From positions 27,351,786 to 27,415,785 of the forward strand of contig NC_135176.1 in assembly GCF_041146795.1 (NCBI RefSeq): a DNA stretch of 64,000 nt. Direction: 5' to 3'. Under the pieces are notes generated by a model. The model did no database searches, was not told where the DNA came from, and saw nothing but the letters and a program-made list of their open reading frames with translations. A program made the translations under genes and the position numbers. Below are positions 11,364-22,640 of this stretch, piece by piece (position 1 is the first letter of the stretch; each line of letters begins with the position of its first letter). This DNA comes from Maylandia zebra. Taxonomy: Eukaryota; Chordata; Actinopteri; Cichliformes; Cichlidae.

Positions 11364-12635
11364 CTACAGTCCATGACTCTGAGGCTGAGTCAAGATCTCA
11401 ATAAAAATACTGAGCAGCTGTAAATGATGACTCTCCCTTTGCTGCATTAAACATTTAGCAGTTGGTGAATAAAATAACTGTGTTTTTACTTTGTACTCTC
11501 GTCCTCTCTGTCTTTTGAGACTAGCTAAAGGCAACTATTCTTGCTTGAATAGTACCTCACTGTCCTGAAAGTTCGTGCTGAATTTGGAAAAAGCAGATTT
11601 GCTTAAATCTTAGGGAGCCGAGAGGAACACTAGAAACAGTTAAATATTGCTTGGCTTTCTTTTGTTAGCTGGCCTAAAAACCCCAGCTTGAGATAATGGG
11701 CATAGCGATGGTAGTCATTATTAACGTTCTCTTTTAATCTGTTTCAGGCAGTGTACACACTCGTGTGGTTTTTTTATGTGACTCTTCTTCCTCGCAAAAT
11801 GATCCCTATGAGTGACACCCAGTCCAATTCAGAGACATTATCCGATAATGGTAGTGATAAAATATCTATAAGGAATATAAAAATATGATTGTAAACTAGA
11901 ACACACAAAAACTGCAGGGGTAATGCTCCACAAAATCGTTAACCTGGCACATAGAGCAGTAAAATAAACATTCTAATTGAAATTACCTTTATTGCCGAAT
12001 GAGCACTCAGTGCTGCTGCTTATTTTTGAAGTGATGTATGGTTCACATTAGAGCTCTAAAACTTTACACTGGATACACTGAAACATTAAAAGTTACAGTC
12101 CAGCAACCTATTCAGCTTTAATTTGATGTTATAATGACCGCACCTTTGGCCACATCCACCTCCAGTTTGTGCTGTTGTAACTTTACAGCTTGACATCATT
12201 TGTGAAGTTAGTAAGGTAGGGTTAATAACTTGCACACATGAGTCACCCTGCAGAGGATGTGGGTCACACTTAAAACCTGCTGTAAAATGATGAACTGGTG
12301 AAAAGTGGCTCCTCCAGATGATTTTAAACTAAAGCTCTGAACATAACCTGCTCCAGTTTTGCTTTCAGCAGAAGTTATCATGGTGACTTTAAGCCTGACA
12401 TAACTCACCAACTTATTTATGTCTTGTACACCACTAAATTAAACCAAATTAATTTAAGGTGATTTTAAATGACCTGGTGGTAGTAACTTAACTTTTGCCT
12501 TCCCTGTTTGTTAGCCTCAGACAGACAGTGATGTCGTTCCTGTATTTTACTGGGCTATTTCACATGAGGATTGGTGTGTCTATATGTGCGTGCGTTTGTA
12601 TTCCTAGTGTGTGCGACCATCATAGTTTGTACTGC
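11364..12635. other. Intergenic, no feature recognised
   Basis: No coding, RNA or classified repeat signal was seen. Confidence 0.6.
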
Positions 12636-12692
12636 TATCTATCTTATCCAGGACAGTATCCTGGTTAAATAAATGTTAAGTAAATAAAATAA
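12636..12692 (+). repeat. Short LINE/SINE-like 3' tail fragment
   Basis: The AGTATCCTGGTTAAATAAAT block followed by A/T-rich TAAATAAAATAAAA resembles the 3' terminus of common fish retroposons. Only the tail is present. Confidence 0.35.
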
Positions 12693-12831
12693 AATCTGCT
12701 GAGTTAGTTTTTATGTCCTCAGTTGACTGTAGGGAAAATTCAAACATGTTAAAAACCTGTTTTATTCAAAAAGTCTTTTTTTAAATTAGTGTTTGTGTAG
12801 ATTAAATAAACAGAACTTTTTCCTTATTTTA

Positions 12832-13033
12832 GTGCTGTTAGCGTTAATTTTTTTAAAATGACGTTAACAGTTAACGTGGGACTGCACGGCACTAACGCGT
12901 TAACAAGCTAACCGCGCTAACGCCGTGCAGCCCCATGCACGGGGCGATCCGCATTAACTCGCTAACTGAGATTTGCCGCATTAATGTGGTTATGCCGTTA
13001 ACTTCTTTTTAACGAGATTAACGCTGACAGCAC
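12832..13033. mobile_element. Short TIR element (MITE, hAT-like)
   Basis: The left end GTGCTGTTAGCGTTAAT pairs with the right end ATTAACGCTGACAGCAC, one mismatch in 17. The centre is itself palindromic (GCACGGC with GCCGTGC). At 202 bp with no coding capacity it fits a non-autonomous DNA transposon. The 8-bp flanks do not match convincingly, so the superfamily is tentative. Confidence 0.65.
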
Positions 13034-13152
13034 CAATTTAATTGCATAATTTTCTAGGCTGTATTTCACCCGTTTCCAGCCTTTTTGCTAATGTTTATCT
13101 GAGAAAGTACTGGTATTAACAGTACCCACTGACTATCTTCCTTAGGGTGACC

Positions 13153-13687
13153 TAGGGTGACCATATTTTGATTTCCAAAAAGAGGACACTTGGCCCAGTC
13201 ATGAAGAACTTTAATGATACTGTTTGCTTAAAGAAAATGTTAACATATTTAAACGATGCCTTCTCTGTGCGGTTAATGAATGTTGAAATAAAAAATGCCA
13301 TATGGGCTTTTTCAAGTAAACAAGTGCTAAAAATTAACTTAAAAACCCCTCAAATTAAATAATGGTACAGAAATAAGGCCTCATCTGTATAATTTTTTTT
13401 TTTTTTTACCAGTACTGGGACTTTACGAGGAAATTTCTTTTGCAGTTGATCTGAAATGCTTCACTTGCGCTTTGGCATCTTTTAAACATCATCAGCGCGC
13501 CGTCTGTCCCGTCTGTGAGCGCAGAACAACCACTCACGAAACAGCAGCTTGGGATGACGTCACACATATGGGTAGGCCTATAGAAAAACCCGGACATTTT
13601 CATCGATCTCAAAACTCCTCCCAGATGGCCCGGACAGAACGTGAAAAGTGGACATGTCCAGGGAAAAGAGGACAGTTGGTCACCCTA
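13153..13687. mobile_element. TIR element with TAGGGTGACC/GGTCACCCTA ends
   Basis: The ends TAGGGTGACCATATTTTG and GGACAGTTGGTCACCCTA form an inverted repeat of at least 10 bp. The terminal blocks AAAAAGAGGACA and AAAAGAGGACA are in direct orientation next to the two ends. At 535 bp it looks like a non-autonomous hAT-type element. No clear target duplication is visible. Confidence 0.6.
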
Positions 13688-14840
13688 CCATAACCATGAG
13701 TATGGCATCAACCGTTTCACACCAAAGTTTTGGGCACATAATTGTCATAGTTGGCATTTTGGATTTACTTCAAGTACAGTTTGATTACTTTTAGTTTTCT
13801 TTTCTTCTTGTAGATTTTCACAAAAAAGTTCTACATTTGCTGGTCGCTAGCTAACACTATAGTGTTAGCTAACACTAGAACATTATATATTTCATGTCAG
13901 TTTCATTGTTTTTTGTGTTTGACTGTATTTGTTATATGTCAAAGATTAAATTCTTTTTCATCAAGCTAGCATGAGCTGGGCAAGTGTCTCAGAGACAAAA
14001 CTGCATAAAACCAAACAATGCAAGACCCAGATTATTGAGGAAACGCTAGGTGTTTGAAAGCTTGCAAAAAACTTAGCTAGTCCCAAACAAAACATTATTT
14101 TCTCAATCTGTTTTCACTGATAGACTGTTGTTCTCAATCCTAACCATCATTGTACCATAAAGTGAAGCACCAAGCCTATGGGTGGAAAAGTCATAAACTC
14201 ATAAATTAAGCAAATAACTCAGCTACTAAAGGAAGTATGTGTATAAATCAATAGCCTAGATGGCTCAAGCAACACTTTTATTTGACAGCTATAGAAAGCA
14301 TATTATATTTTTATATTTATTTATTAATTTACAACATAGTGATTGCAAAGCTTTTCACTAGGAAATTACAGTATTTGAGCAAAATGCCAAATTAATCTTA
14401 AGAAAATGTTATCAATAAAATTTAATTATTTAGCTTAAAGGAAATATCGGTATTCACTTACAACGATTTTTTACCTTTATAAATGAACACAAAAGCTTAT
14501 GTATTCTTGTTTCTATACAAAAAACCTTTTTTATAGTTAAACAGTCTACCCTTTATATTGAAACAAAACATCAAATGTGAAGGACATTAGGAAGATTAAC
14601 TCATAAAATTAAATACATTTAACCGACTAGATGAGTAGTATCTGTCAATAAGATAAACATATCAAATAAAATATGAATACATTTCATACTATTATGTAAA
14701 TGTTTTGATCAGCTAAGGATTATTTTCTGGCCATCAGTCAAGCAATCAAAATAGCAAAGTGGTGAAACAGACATTATTATGTCTTCCTCTTGGCCCATGA
14801 GATCATAATCTTGAATATACATATACTATACATATATCAG
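13688..14840. other. Intergenic, AT-rich
   Basis: No gene. A perfect 22-bp palindrome (centre CACTATAGTG) lies at 13849-13870. The part from 14290 to 14700 is strongly AT-rich. Confidence 0.6.
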
Positions 14841-14846
14841 TTTATT
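14841..14846 (-). terminator. Poly(A) signal of the mucin-like gene
   Basis: AATAAA on the minus strand, about 140 nt beyond the predicted stop codon at 14983. It is the first canonical signal downstream and gives a short 3' UTR. Confidence 0.6.
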
Positions 14847-14982
14847 CCTTCTTGAGCCATTCAGACATTTAGGCCTTACTCTATCCACTCAGCATGGTCA
14901 GGATTAAGTCTGATCTCAGGATAGGACATGTTTCATCTGACGATCTACATCCACTTCGATCCTTATTGTGCAACAGCTGGTC

Positions 14983-16132
14983 TTAGATCTTCCCTGTGTA
15001 CTTCAATAAACCAAAGATACCACCACCTGCAATAAAAATGGATTAACTATTATTCATTTATTAATGTCTCGCAAAACAAATATGAGTCCAAGACTAGTCG
15101 AGAAATTACTGATTAAATACTCAAAATTGTGAAACACTGTAACAAAAGTCTCAATTATTATTTTCTATCATGTCATTTATCTTAGAGAACCAATTTCTTT
15201 CCTAAGAATATTGTAATCCTTTACAACTATCACTAATACATTTTCATAATTTTCACAACTTATTTCCTTCTATATTTGCATATTTTCGTGCCAATAGGCT
15301 CCTGTATCTGTAAATAATATTCTCGGTTGCTATGGCTCATCCCCAGTGCCATCCTGGTTAATGAATAACAGATTATATGTGATAGAGGAAGCAGAAATGA
15401 TGGTAAATTCATGCTCGTGTGTAGTACTGACCGACTGCTCCCACACCGGCAATGGAGCCGATGGTGATGCCCGCTATAGCGCCCGGTGAAAGCCCTGAAT
15501 TGGATTCCTGAACAATCTCAGTTGTAGGAACTGATTCAGTAGAATTAGTTATAATGGTGGGGATAATGGTGGTGGTGTTGGATGCGGCGTCTGTGGTCGT
15601 ACTGGATGGGCTGTCTGTGGTCGTGCTTAATGGTCTGTCTGTGGTCGTGCTGGATGGTCTGTCTGTGGTCGTGCTGGATGGTCTGTCTGTGGTCGTGCTG
15701 GATGGTCTGTCTGTGGTCGTGCTGGATGGGCTGTCTGTGGTCGTGCTGAATACGTTAGTTGAGGCAGTGGTTTTTGGTGCGATGCTAGTTGATGTCTCTC
15801 CTCCACACAGAAATACTGACAGGAAGATCAAAAAGGGTTAAAAGGCAAGATCATACAAAGGTTTCCCAAAAGGTTAACAAACCTCTGTTCCTGTGATGCT
15901 CACAGAAACTAGTCACAACTTCTGCCTTAACACATGTTTTCTTTTAAACAAAACATTTTCTAAAATTTATTAAAAATGTTTCCAGATTAAAGATCTCAAA
16001 TTTCAGCCGTTGACATTTATTGTCCAATATCAAGATAATGGAGTTCAGTACTTATTTACAGCTTTGCATTCTTAATGGGAGAATGTCATAGATAATAAAC
16101 TCAACCTTTGCTCTAATGACGCTATTGAAACA

Positions 16133-16166
<34 letters not shown>

Positions 16167-16719
16167 AAGGCCTAACCCTTTCAAGAATTTCAACATTTCC
16201 TACTCTGTCTACATGGCCTCCCATCAACCTTCCCTTTGATTACCGGGAAATACTTTAACTTTGGTCCACCACCATTAAAATTCGCTACGATGGTACGCTA
16301 CAACTATGATTAGATTCTATGCTAACACCATGAAACAGATCATCCTTCACACAAAAAATGAAAGGTCAGTCTAGATATAGATGTGGCCGAAATTAACCAT
16401 AAAAACTTTTTCAACTTTAAAAAAAAATCATAAACTATGAATTAAACAAAGTTATTTGATGTATATATGCCGAATATTTCAGTCAGCTTCCATTTGAGGG
16501 CAAAGTGGCCAGAGATGTTTTTAAGATAATCTTGTTGTGATGCTTTGTGTGTGAATAACAGTTAATTAATAATCTTTAGTTATTCTCTTCACACTCTCTT
16601 TAAAAAAAGGTTTTGTCTTCCCTTTTCTAAAAGGATCTTTTTTAAAGGTTTATGTATTGTAATTTTTTTTTACCTGTGGTAAGAAGGCAAAAAGCCGATA
16701 GAACAAGACTCAGCTTCAT
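14983..16719 (-). CDS. Predicted small mucin-like single-pass membrane protein, 157 residues, three coding exons
   Basis: Minus-strand coding exons are 16719-16674, 15815-15432 and 15026-14983 (474 nt with the stop). All junctions are GT-AG and both introns are phase 1. The protein begins MKLSLVLSAFCLLTTVFLCG, a clear signal peptide, with possible cleavage near residue 20. Residues 39-94 are seven octads of the form S-T-T-T-D-[RS]-P-S, a dense O-glycosylation target typical of mucin domains. N-glycosylation sequons occur at N95 and N106. Residues about 127-151 are a Gly/Ala/Ile-rich membrane segment with small-residue spacing (AGITIGSIAGVGAVGGG), followed by the tail KYTGKI. I infer a type I glycoprotein at the cell surface or in secretory membranes. 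I do not recognise a named orthologue. The exon logic makes a real gene likely; function is unknown. Confidence 0.75.
15580..15747 (-). repeat. 24-bp coding tandem repeat, seven units (VNTR)
   Basis: Seven in-frame 24-bp units encode the threonine-rich octads of the mucin-like protein. The middle four units are nearly identical at DNA level and the outer ones have diverged (AA or SP in place of RP). This pattern suggests unequal exchange, so copy number may vary between individuals. Confidence 0.9.
16135..16165. repeat. Homopolymer C tract (31 bp)
   Basis: An uninterrupted run of C on the plus strand (G on the sense strand of the mucin-like gene), in that gene's intron between 15815 and 16674. 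On the transcript it is a long G run. It is also a likely place for sequencing length error. Confidence 0.95.
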
Positions 16720-16769
16720 TGTGCTTTGAAATAAATTGACGTAGTCAAAGAGACTCCTCAGGTCAAAAG
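16674..16769 (-). other. First coding exon of the mucin-like gene, with 5' UTR part
   Basis: The acceptor after TGTTTTTCATGCAG places the exon start at 16769. That gives 50 nt of 5' UTR (16720-16769) before the ATG at 16719. The ATG context is CAAAGCACAATGA, with A at -3 relative to the start. The donor is at 16673-16672 (GTAAAA). Confidence 0.6.
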
Positions 16770-17185
16770 CTGCATGAAAAACATAAAAGCACAAACATGA
16801 CGGTGAGTTAATTTCTCTAAAATCTCTCACTTGCAGACAGAAAATCATGAATCCTGAATTTATCATGTGAGACAGATAAGAGTAACTTCAATCAAACTCA
16901 GTCATCAATAATATGTGGGTATAATGTATTATACAAGGCAAAAATAATAAAAAAATATATTTTTAAATAAATGCCAATTGAGCCTAAATGAATTTCCATG
17001 TCATGGCTCGATATCACCAAGAAATCACTGATTTGTAAATACAGTTATAAAAAACACAAAAACTCTCAAGCGAGTATTTGTGGTCACATCAACGGTAATA
17101 AGAGTATTTACCCCGATGCCACAGCAGTCTATGAATGAATCCAAAAGATTTAAGAAAACCTCAAGAGAAAAACCGACTTACTCAC

Positions 17186-17257
17186 CTGAGAGGGTGTCAC
17201 TGATGCCTTGCTTCCCTTCTGCCTCCCATCGGATATATTCAGACAGCTACTTTTATG
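17186..17257 (-). promoter_or_regulatory. Candidate promoter and non-coding first exon of the mucin-like gene
   Basis: On the minus strand a TATA-like CATAAAAG (17257-17250) is followed about 25-30 nt later by a plausible start site near 17225. A strong donor CTCAG|GTGAGTAAG then follows at 17186/17185. This would make a 5' UTR exon of about 40 nt spliced to the acceptor at 16769. It is inferred from spacing and splice motifs; no transcript is available. Confidence 0.45.
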
Positions 17258-19576
17258 ACCCTGTTATCACCCACCCAGTCATTTCCAGCCCTCCCACATA
17301 TAATAGCATGTTACCAGAGGTCAATGGAGGATAGTGTTGCAACATGTACAGGATTATCAATACTTTCCAAGGAGATGTAATTGGTGTGCGCTTCCTGTGT
17401 GATAGTAAAGCTAAGGTGCTAGGAGTGTGGGCAGGCAAAGCAGTATAGGCCAGCTTATGACGTTTTAGTCCTGTCTGTGTTTTTAACTTCACCTGAGTGT
17501 CTTAAACCGTCAGAAAAGTGAATAATATGTGGTATGAATGCAGCCAAGCCCTTTATAGAAGAAAGTAGTTGTGAGGATGTCAGATAATCTATAATGTAAT
17601 AAAGCAAGTGGCAACATCAAAAACAGGCTATCTTTAAGAGAAGGGAAGGTCATCTGAAAGGCACCTGTTGTGGCCGAACTCCTTTTTTTCTCTCACAGGC
17701 AAGAACGGAATTACATAATCATGTTACAAATTAATCTGGTATTGATAGTTTCCATACAATTTTCCTATTAGTACTCGATAATCATTAACTTTTCCCTCGA
17801 TTTCGCCTCGTGTTGTATCTGCTTTACTATGTATTTTTGAGGAAAACTTGCAAAAAAAGAGGGAGCCATAGCAACCGTTTCTACAGAGTTACACTTACCT
17901 GAAAATGTTCAGCACGTCACATACGAGGTCTTTACGTTATTTTTACTTGCTTCTTCACCTTATCTTTGAGGCACTTGCTAGCAGTGGTGGCTGGAAAGAC
18001 TAAATACAGAGGCTACAGAGCTGGGTAAATCGTGGTCACTGCCTCCTGTTTGCTCAGCTTGGCGAGCTGTCCAGCCAACTGTTTCTGAAAACACACCGTC
18101 ACTATAGCACAGCAGCATGTCCTTAACACAATTTGGTGTGAAAGAGTCAAAGCTGCCAGTGTTTTTTCCCCCCACAGTGACTAGCAACTGTACAACAAAT
18201 GCAAAACAAATGCAGCGATGGGAGAGTTTCCCTTTTTCTGAGCCGGTGAAAAAGGCCCACTGTTGATGATCATGTGTGAACCTTAAAAGTTTACTACATT
18301 CTAGAGAGCAATATGTCAAGTGTACTCTTGAAATTTTTGATATTCTTGAATTTCCAGTTTTCTTGGAAAGTTTTGAAAAGTTATGCAAGCAAATCGGGGA
18401 TCAGAATGAGCTAGAAATGCAATTTAAGTGACTTTCAATGTAGCATGGCTACTGAAAAGTTTAGGCTTTGTAGTAAACGGTCTAAAAAGGAGGAAATATA
18501 CAGTGAGAATCAGTTCTTCTTGTTGGTGTTGTATGCAGAGGCATCTCTGAAGGCACAATGCAGATGGGGAGATGTGATGGCCCACTATGCCCTGCTTTCC
18601 TTCTCATCTGCAGGTACCGATGATACTGGCAACACCTGGGCCCAGTGTGTCAGAGCAAGATATATGTTTTTTAAATGGGGGAAAAGGAAAGAGGAAAAAA
18701 GGAAATCTAGTTTTAAATGCTGCTCGGCTACATGAGCCAAGAGCTTCCTCAGCAGATCTGTGCTCTCTTCTCAGTTGTATGTCATCTGCTATTATTGGAT
18801 TGGGTTTAAGCAGCGCAAGCGTGCTAGCAAGACAAACCATTAAGTGCTTTAATGCACCGCAAGTAGAATTTATAAATGGTTTCTGCATCTCACTGTGAGC
18901 CACAGAAGTGATTTGCTGGAGGGATAACCTGGGTTTGACTTTTGCCGAGGCCTTTTGTTTTTGTTCTTTAACAAAACAGTCGAGGAAAAAGAGAGAAAAG
19001 AAGAAAAAAAAAGAAATTGGTGTGTGTTTCCAGAATGATATTCACACATGAGGCTTCTTTGTATTTTCAAGTCTTTAAAGTGAGCAGTGGATATTCATTT
19101 CAGCTCATTGTTGACCGAAAGTTTGGACGCTCAAAAGCCCAAAGGGGTGAACAAGTAGGTGGACAAGAAACTCTAACAGGCTCCGTGATCCATATCACCC
19201 AAGAGCCAAGAAACTAAACAAACAAATAAATGAAATGACCAGAAAAGTAATTTCTTACATTTTTTGTTTGAGTGTAAACACGATTCATCAAAATATCAGT
19301 GCAGAACTTCACAAACAAATGTAACAAATGGGCTTGTTTAGCAAATGAAAGAAGAAAAAAGTGCAGAGAGGTTAAACTGACCTGTATTTGAAAGAAGCCA
19401 CCAACTAAGAATTATTTTGTTAAACAAAAACAGGATGAAACTAATTGGCATCGAAGTGATTAGGAATGTTTAGCAAGATAATATGCATATTGAGGATTCA
19501 AATGGAGGCTGTAGCAACTTTGGCTGCCTCACTTCAAATCTAATATTTGACGCTTTAAAGCATTTTGAGAATCAGT
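17258..19576. other. Intergenic, no gene recognised
   Basis: Scattered frames of up to 136 codons on either strand show no domain, signal peptide or splice structure. I see no classifiable repeat. Confidence 0.55.
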
Positions 19577-19780
19577 TCTTATATAGCACTTTTTTACTCA
19601 ACCTAAACGCCTCATTTACCTGAACCATTTTTTCTATGCTCAAGTGCTTTCTAACATTCCTGCAGATATCTTGCCCAAGGATATTTGGCATGCAGACTGA
19701 AGCAACCAGGGATCAAACCACCAACCTTCCAATTAGAAGACTACCTGGTCTGCCTCCTGATGCACAGCCACCCCCAGTGA
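19577..19780 (-). mobile_element. tRNA-derived SINE
   Basis: Read on the minus strand, a tRNA-like head GGGGGTGGCTGTGCATCAGG is followed by a B box GGTTTGATCCC (complement of 19709-19719). A SINE body with CTTGGGCAAGATATC follows. Spacing of A-box-like and B-box segments is tRNA-like. It is diverged, so not recent. Confidence 0.6.
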
Positions 19781-20620
19781 GGTAAAGGTCTCTATATAAT
19801 GATTTAAAACTATCGGGACTACCGAGTCTGTACGCTGATGACAGCAGCTGCTCGAAAAGATCGAATAACATAAAAGCTGTGTAAACAAAAGTGCCACTTC
19901 AGTTCTAACTCGATGACCTCTGACCTGAGGAGAATGTGTAATAAAAATATAACTTTGTAGTTGAAAAATAATGCGACATGATGAAATAAGTCACTAGAAT
20001 AAAGGTGTTAAATTGTACTGTCTATAAACTCGCCAAGCAAAAGCAATTATTTAAAAAAGCAAATGTCTGAGAAAGAATCCTTGTGGAACCCCTGAGAGAA
20101 AATTAGTTTTCATTAAACATGAAAACTATGATGTGGGATGTGTGAATATTAACCCCATCTTCTAGTCAGTTTCATTATTATGCAGTTTGCGTTCTTAGTT
20201 ACGTTTTTCAGGAAATACAATTCCAGCCTGGATTATGATTGTTGGATCTTTTCCAGGGAACAATGCAAACATACAGAAGATAATTTGTTCTTGGACCACA
20301 TCCAAGTTATACATCAGCGAAGGATGAAGGATGGCTGTGCAGGACTTTGTACTGTTAGGTGAAGAGAAAGTTGCTCTCTACTTTTCATAGAGACATATTG
20401 TAGTTTTAACTACATTTTTTTGTATAGCTACCAAGTAAATTCCTATAACTCTTCAGATCATCACATCACAATTATGTCAGAGAGGCGAAACCCTCTACAG
20501 TAATATCTGTAGTAATTACGAAGGAGGCAAAGGGTATATTTTTATGGGGCAAAAGATAAAATGAAAGTTATTTTTATCACACTTATTATCTTAAAGGCTA
20601 ACAGGTTGGGGTCATATAAA
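19781..20620. other. Intergenic, no feature recognised
   Basis: AT-rich with no gene or repeat that I can name. Confidence 0.55.
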
Positions 20621-20679
20621 ATGAGCTCAGTGATCAGATTGCGTTTCTTCAAGGACATTCAAAGCCAACGCACACTTTT
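20621..20679 (+). repeat. 59-bp direct repeat unit, copy 1
   Basis: It begins ATGAGCTCAGTGATCAGATT and ends GCCAACGCACACTTT. It recurs at 21410-21468 with one difference seen (GCG to ACG after CAGATT). The two copies bracket the first 727-bp repeat, giving a 789-bp period. Confidence 0.9.
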
Positions 20680-20684
20680 AAAGA

Positions 20685-21411
20685 TGCAACTTGTGGGTTT
20701 TAGAAACTCTGACATTTTTCTGTTTATCTGATACTTCATAGCAAGTCTGCTATTTACTGATTACTTGTATATAACTTATAACTTACTTGTATATAACTGT
20801 CAGATAGTGATTATCTTTTATTATTAATCTATCATCTCAAGCACTGTTGCTTTGGCATCTTGTTTGTGAGTTCCTCTGTCCCTCATAACGCCATCACGTT
20901 TTAATTTTAGGGTTTAATTAGATTAATCTGAATTCTATTCTATTGACATTCATGCCAATGAATGCACCTATTATAGCCTGATCAATACTAGCTGGTGTGT
21001 GGATCATGTGGAAAATATAGTTAATCATGTGAAAAGAATTTCACAGGTACCTGTGCAGGATTGTAAAAGCATGGTCTTACTGTTCCAAATGGAGTTAAGA
21101 GATCAAGGTGCTGCTAAACACATGCACATGATTTAATGATCGTTAGCTAATGAGACTACCCACATAAAAGGTTTGGGGAGTTTGACGGTCACAATCCTCC
21201 CAGGAGTGGATGTCCCAGCAAATTCATCCTAAAGTCAGACCGTGTAATTCTCTAAGAAACTGCTAAAAACCAAAGAGCTACACCTCAGACCCTAGTGGCC
21301 TCAGTTACCATGTTAAATATTATAATTCATGACAGTACGATTAGAACAAGACTGAGCAAGCATGGCTTGTTTAAAAGAGTTGCCAGGGGAAAGCCTTTTC
21401 TCTCTTAAAAT
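20685..21411 (+). repeat. 727-bp direct duplication, copy 1
   Basis: Every base I compared from TGCAACTTGTGGG to TCTCTCTTAAAAT matches 26454-27180 (offset 5769). It contains unclassified AT-rich sequence and, from about 21170, the 5' part of a Tc1-like transposon. Copy 1 breaks off at 21411, where the 59-bp repeat restarts. Copy 2 continues into the rest of the Tc1 element. Confidence 0.95.
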
Positions 21412-21468
21412 GAGCTCAGTGATCAGATTACGTTTCTTCAAGGACATTCAAAGCCAACGCACACTTTA
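21410..21468 (+). repeat. 59-bp direct repeat unit, copy 2
   Basis: The match to 20621-20679 is described at that entry. After this copy the sequence continues AGACTTTACACTTTGGATTT, which recurs at about 24092-24111 with one change. Confidence 0.9.
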
Positions 21469-21469
21469 G

Positions 21470-21790
21470 ACTTTACACTTTGGATTTCTTCAGGCCAACC
21501 AATCACTGACAGCCTTTCATATGTGTTTTTCTCTCCGTGTATGCTTTCACTGCATTGGCAGTGTGTTTAGAGTCATTTTCAGGTTGATAAATGAAGCAGT
21601 TACCAATAAGAATTTTTCCAGATGCTACAGCATGGGGAATCAAAATCTGATGGTACTTTTCTGTGTTCATAATTCCATCAATTTTTACAAGATCTCCAAC
21701 ACCAGTGACTGAAACGCAGCCCCAAACCGTGACAGAGCCTCCACTGTGTTTTACAGATGACTGTAGACACTCACTGTTGTAAGGAGGAAA
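21470..21790 (-). mobile_element. Tc1-like transposase fragment (degenerate)
   Basis: In minus-strand translation the fragments VWGC, VGDLVKIDGIMNTEKY, SGK and DSKHTANAVKAYTERK follow the order of the catalytic region of Tc1/mariner (DDE) transposases. The block with the final glutamate (PQSPDLN) is absent. The terminal repeats are not intact, so it is an inactive remnant. Confidence 0.65.
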
Positions 21791-21886
21791 TCACTTATGT
21801 TATCACTGGTTTTCAGTCCAGCTTGTGTAATTTGGCATACATCAGCATTTCCCTGTTTAACTTCATTAAGAATGGCATCTCAACAG

Positions 21887-22330
21887 TAGGGCTGCCACAA
21901 ATTTTTTTGATAGTCGACTAGTCACCAAGTATTTTTGCGATTAGTCGACTAAGATCATGCATCCAGTGGACGTAAAACGTACAGCTTATTGTACCAGCAT
22001 GCATCTGCTCTTATATAACTATCATTACCTTACAGCTTGAAGTGTTAAGGTATGTGCTAACTAAAAATAAAGACATTATGATAGTTTATTACACTTTTAA
22101 TGAAATTTGCAGATTGTCTCGGTGGAGACAAACTCAACAGTCTGCTCTTTGCTCCCTCAAATATAACAGGACAATAGCTCACATTTCTGTTTAATCAGTT
22201 TTCTGTTTGATGTTTATTCAGCTGTGTGAAAACTATAACTTTAATCTCAGCCAAACCGATTTACTCAGGAACAAATAAAACACTGAAAAAAGCCAGACAA
22301 TAACATTTTTAAGTTATCTAAGTAAGCTGC
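21887..22330 (+). mobile_element. hAT-like element, one end preserved
   Basis: The left end TAGGGCTGCCACAAATTTTT is followed by TAGTCGACTAGTC. This is a terminal motif shared by many non-autonomous fish hAT elements. No matching inverted end was found, so the right limit is approximate. Confidence 0.5.
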
Positions 22331-22457
22331 CCCCAACCCCGCAAGAGTTGAGGCTCGGGTGTGAAATTTATGGTTTTCAGGATTTTTATCATTAACTCTG
22401 TTTCCCTGGGTCTTTTTCTGTTTTGTAGTTGTGTGTCTCATTTTGAAAGAAATATTT

Positions 22458-22625
22458 ACATGTTACCATAGCGACCAGAGAGCATTAAGGGGCATAGAGG
22501 AGGATGTTACTCTCAGTGTTGTTAGTGCATTTCAGGAGGACGCTGCTAAAAAAGTTACACAGTTACACAGTGAATTCACGTTTATTATTTTATTTACAAA
22601 ATACCAGTTTTTGTCTTGGTCGTAT
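22458..22625 (+). mobile_element. hAT-like fragment related to the element at 33893-34154
   Basis: The segment starting TGTTACCATAGCGACCAGAG and running through TTTCAGGAGGACGC and AAAAAAGTTACACAG matches the interior of 33893-34154. This copy has a 10-bp internal duplication (AGTTACACAG twice). Its terminal repeats are missing. Confidence 0.65.
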
Positions 22626-22640
22626 CATTTTTTTCAGACA

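Noticed and set aside
13849..13870. Perfect 22-bp palindrome
   Set aside because: Isolated, AT-rich and without associated repeats or genes; can arise by chance or small duplication.
15554..15841. Plus-strand valine-rich open frame
   Set aside because: It is the antisense shadow of the Thr-rich octads of the mucin-like gene.
18445..18735. Open frame of 96 codons starting MATEKFRLCSK
   Set aside because: No recognisable domain, promoter, splice structure or partner exon.
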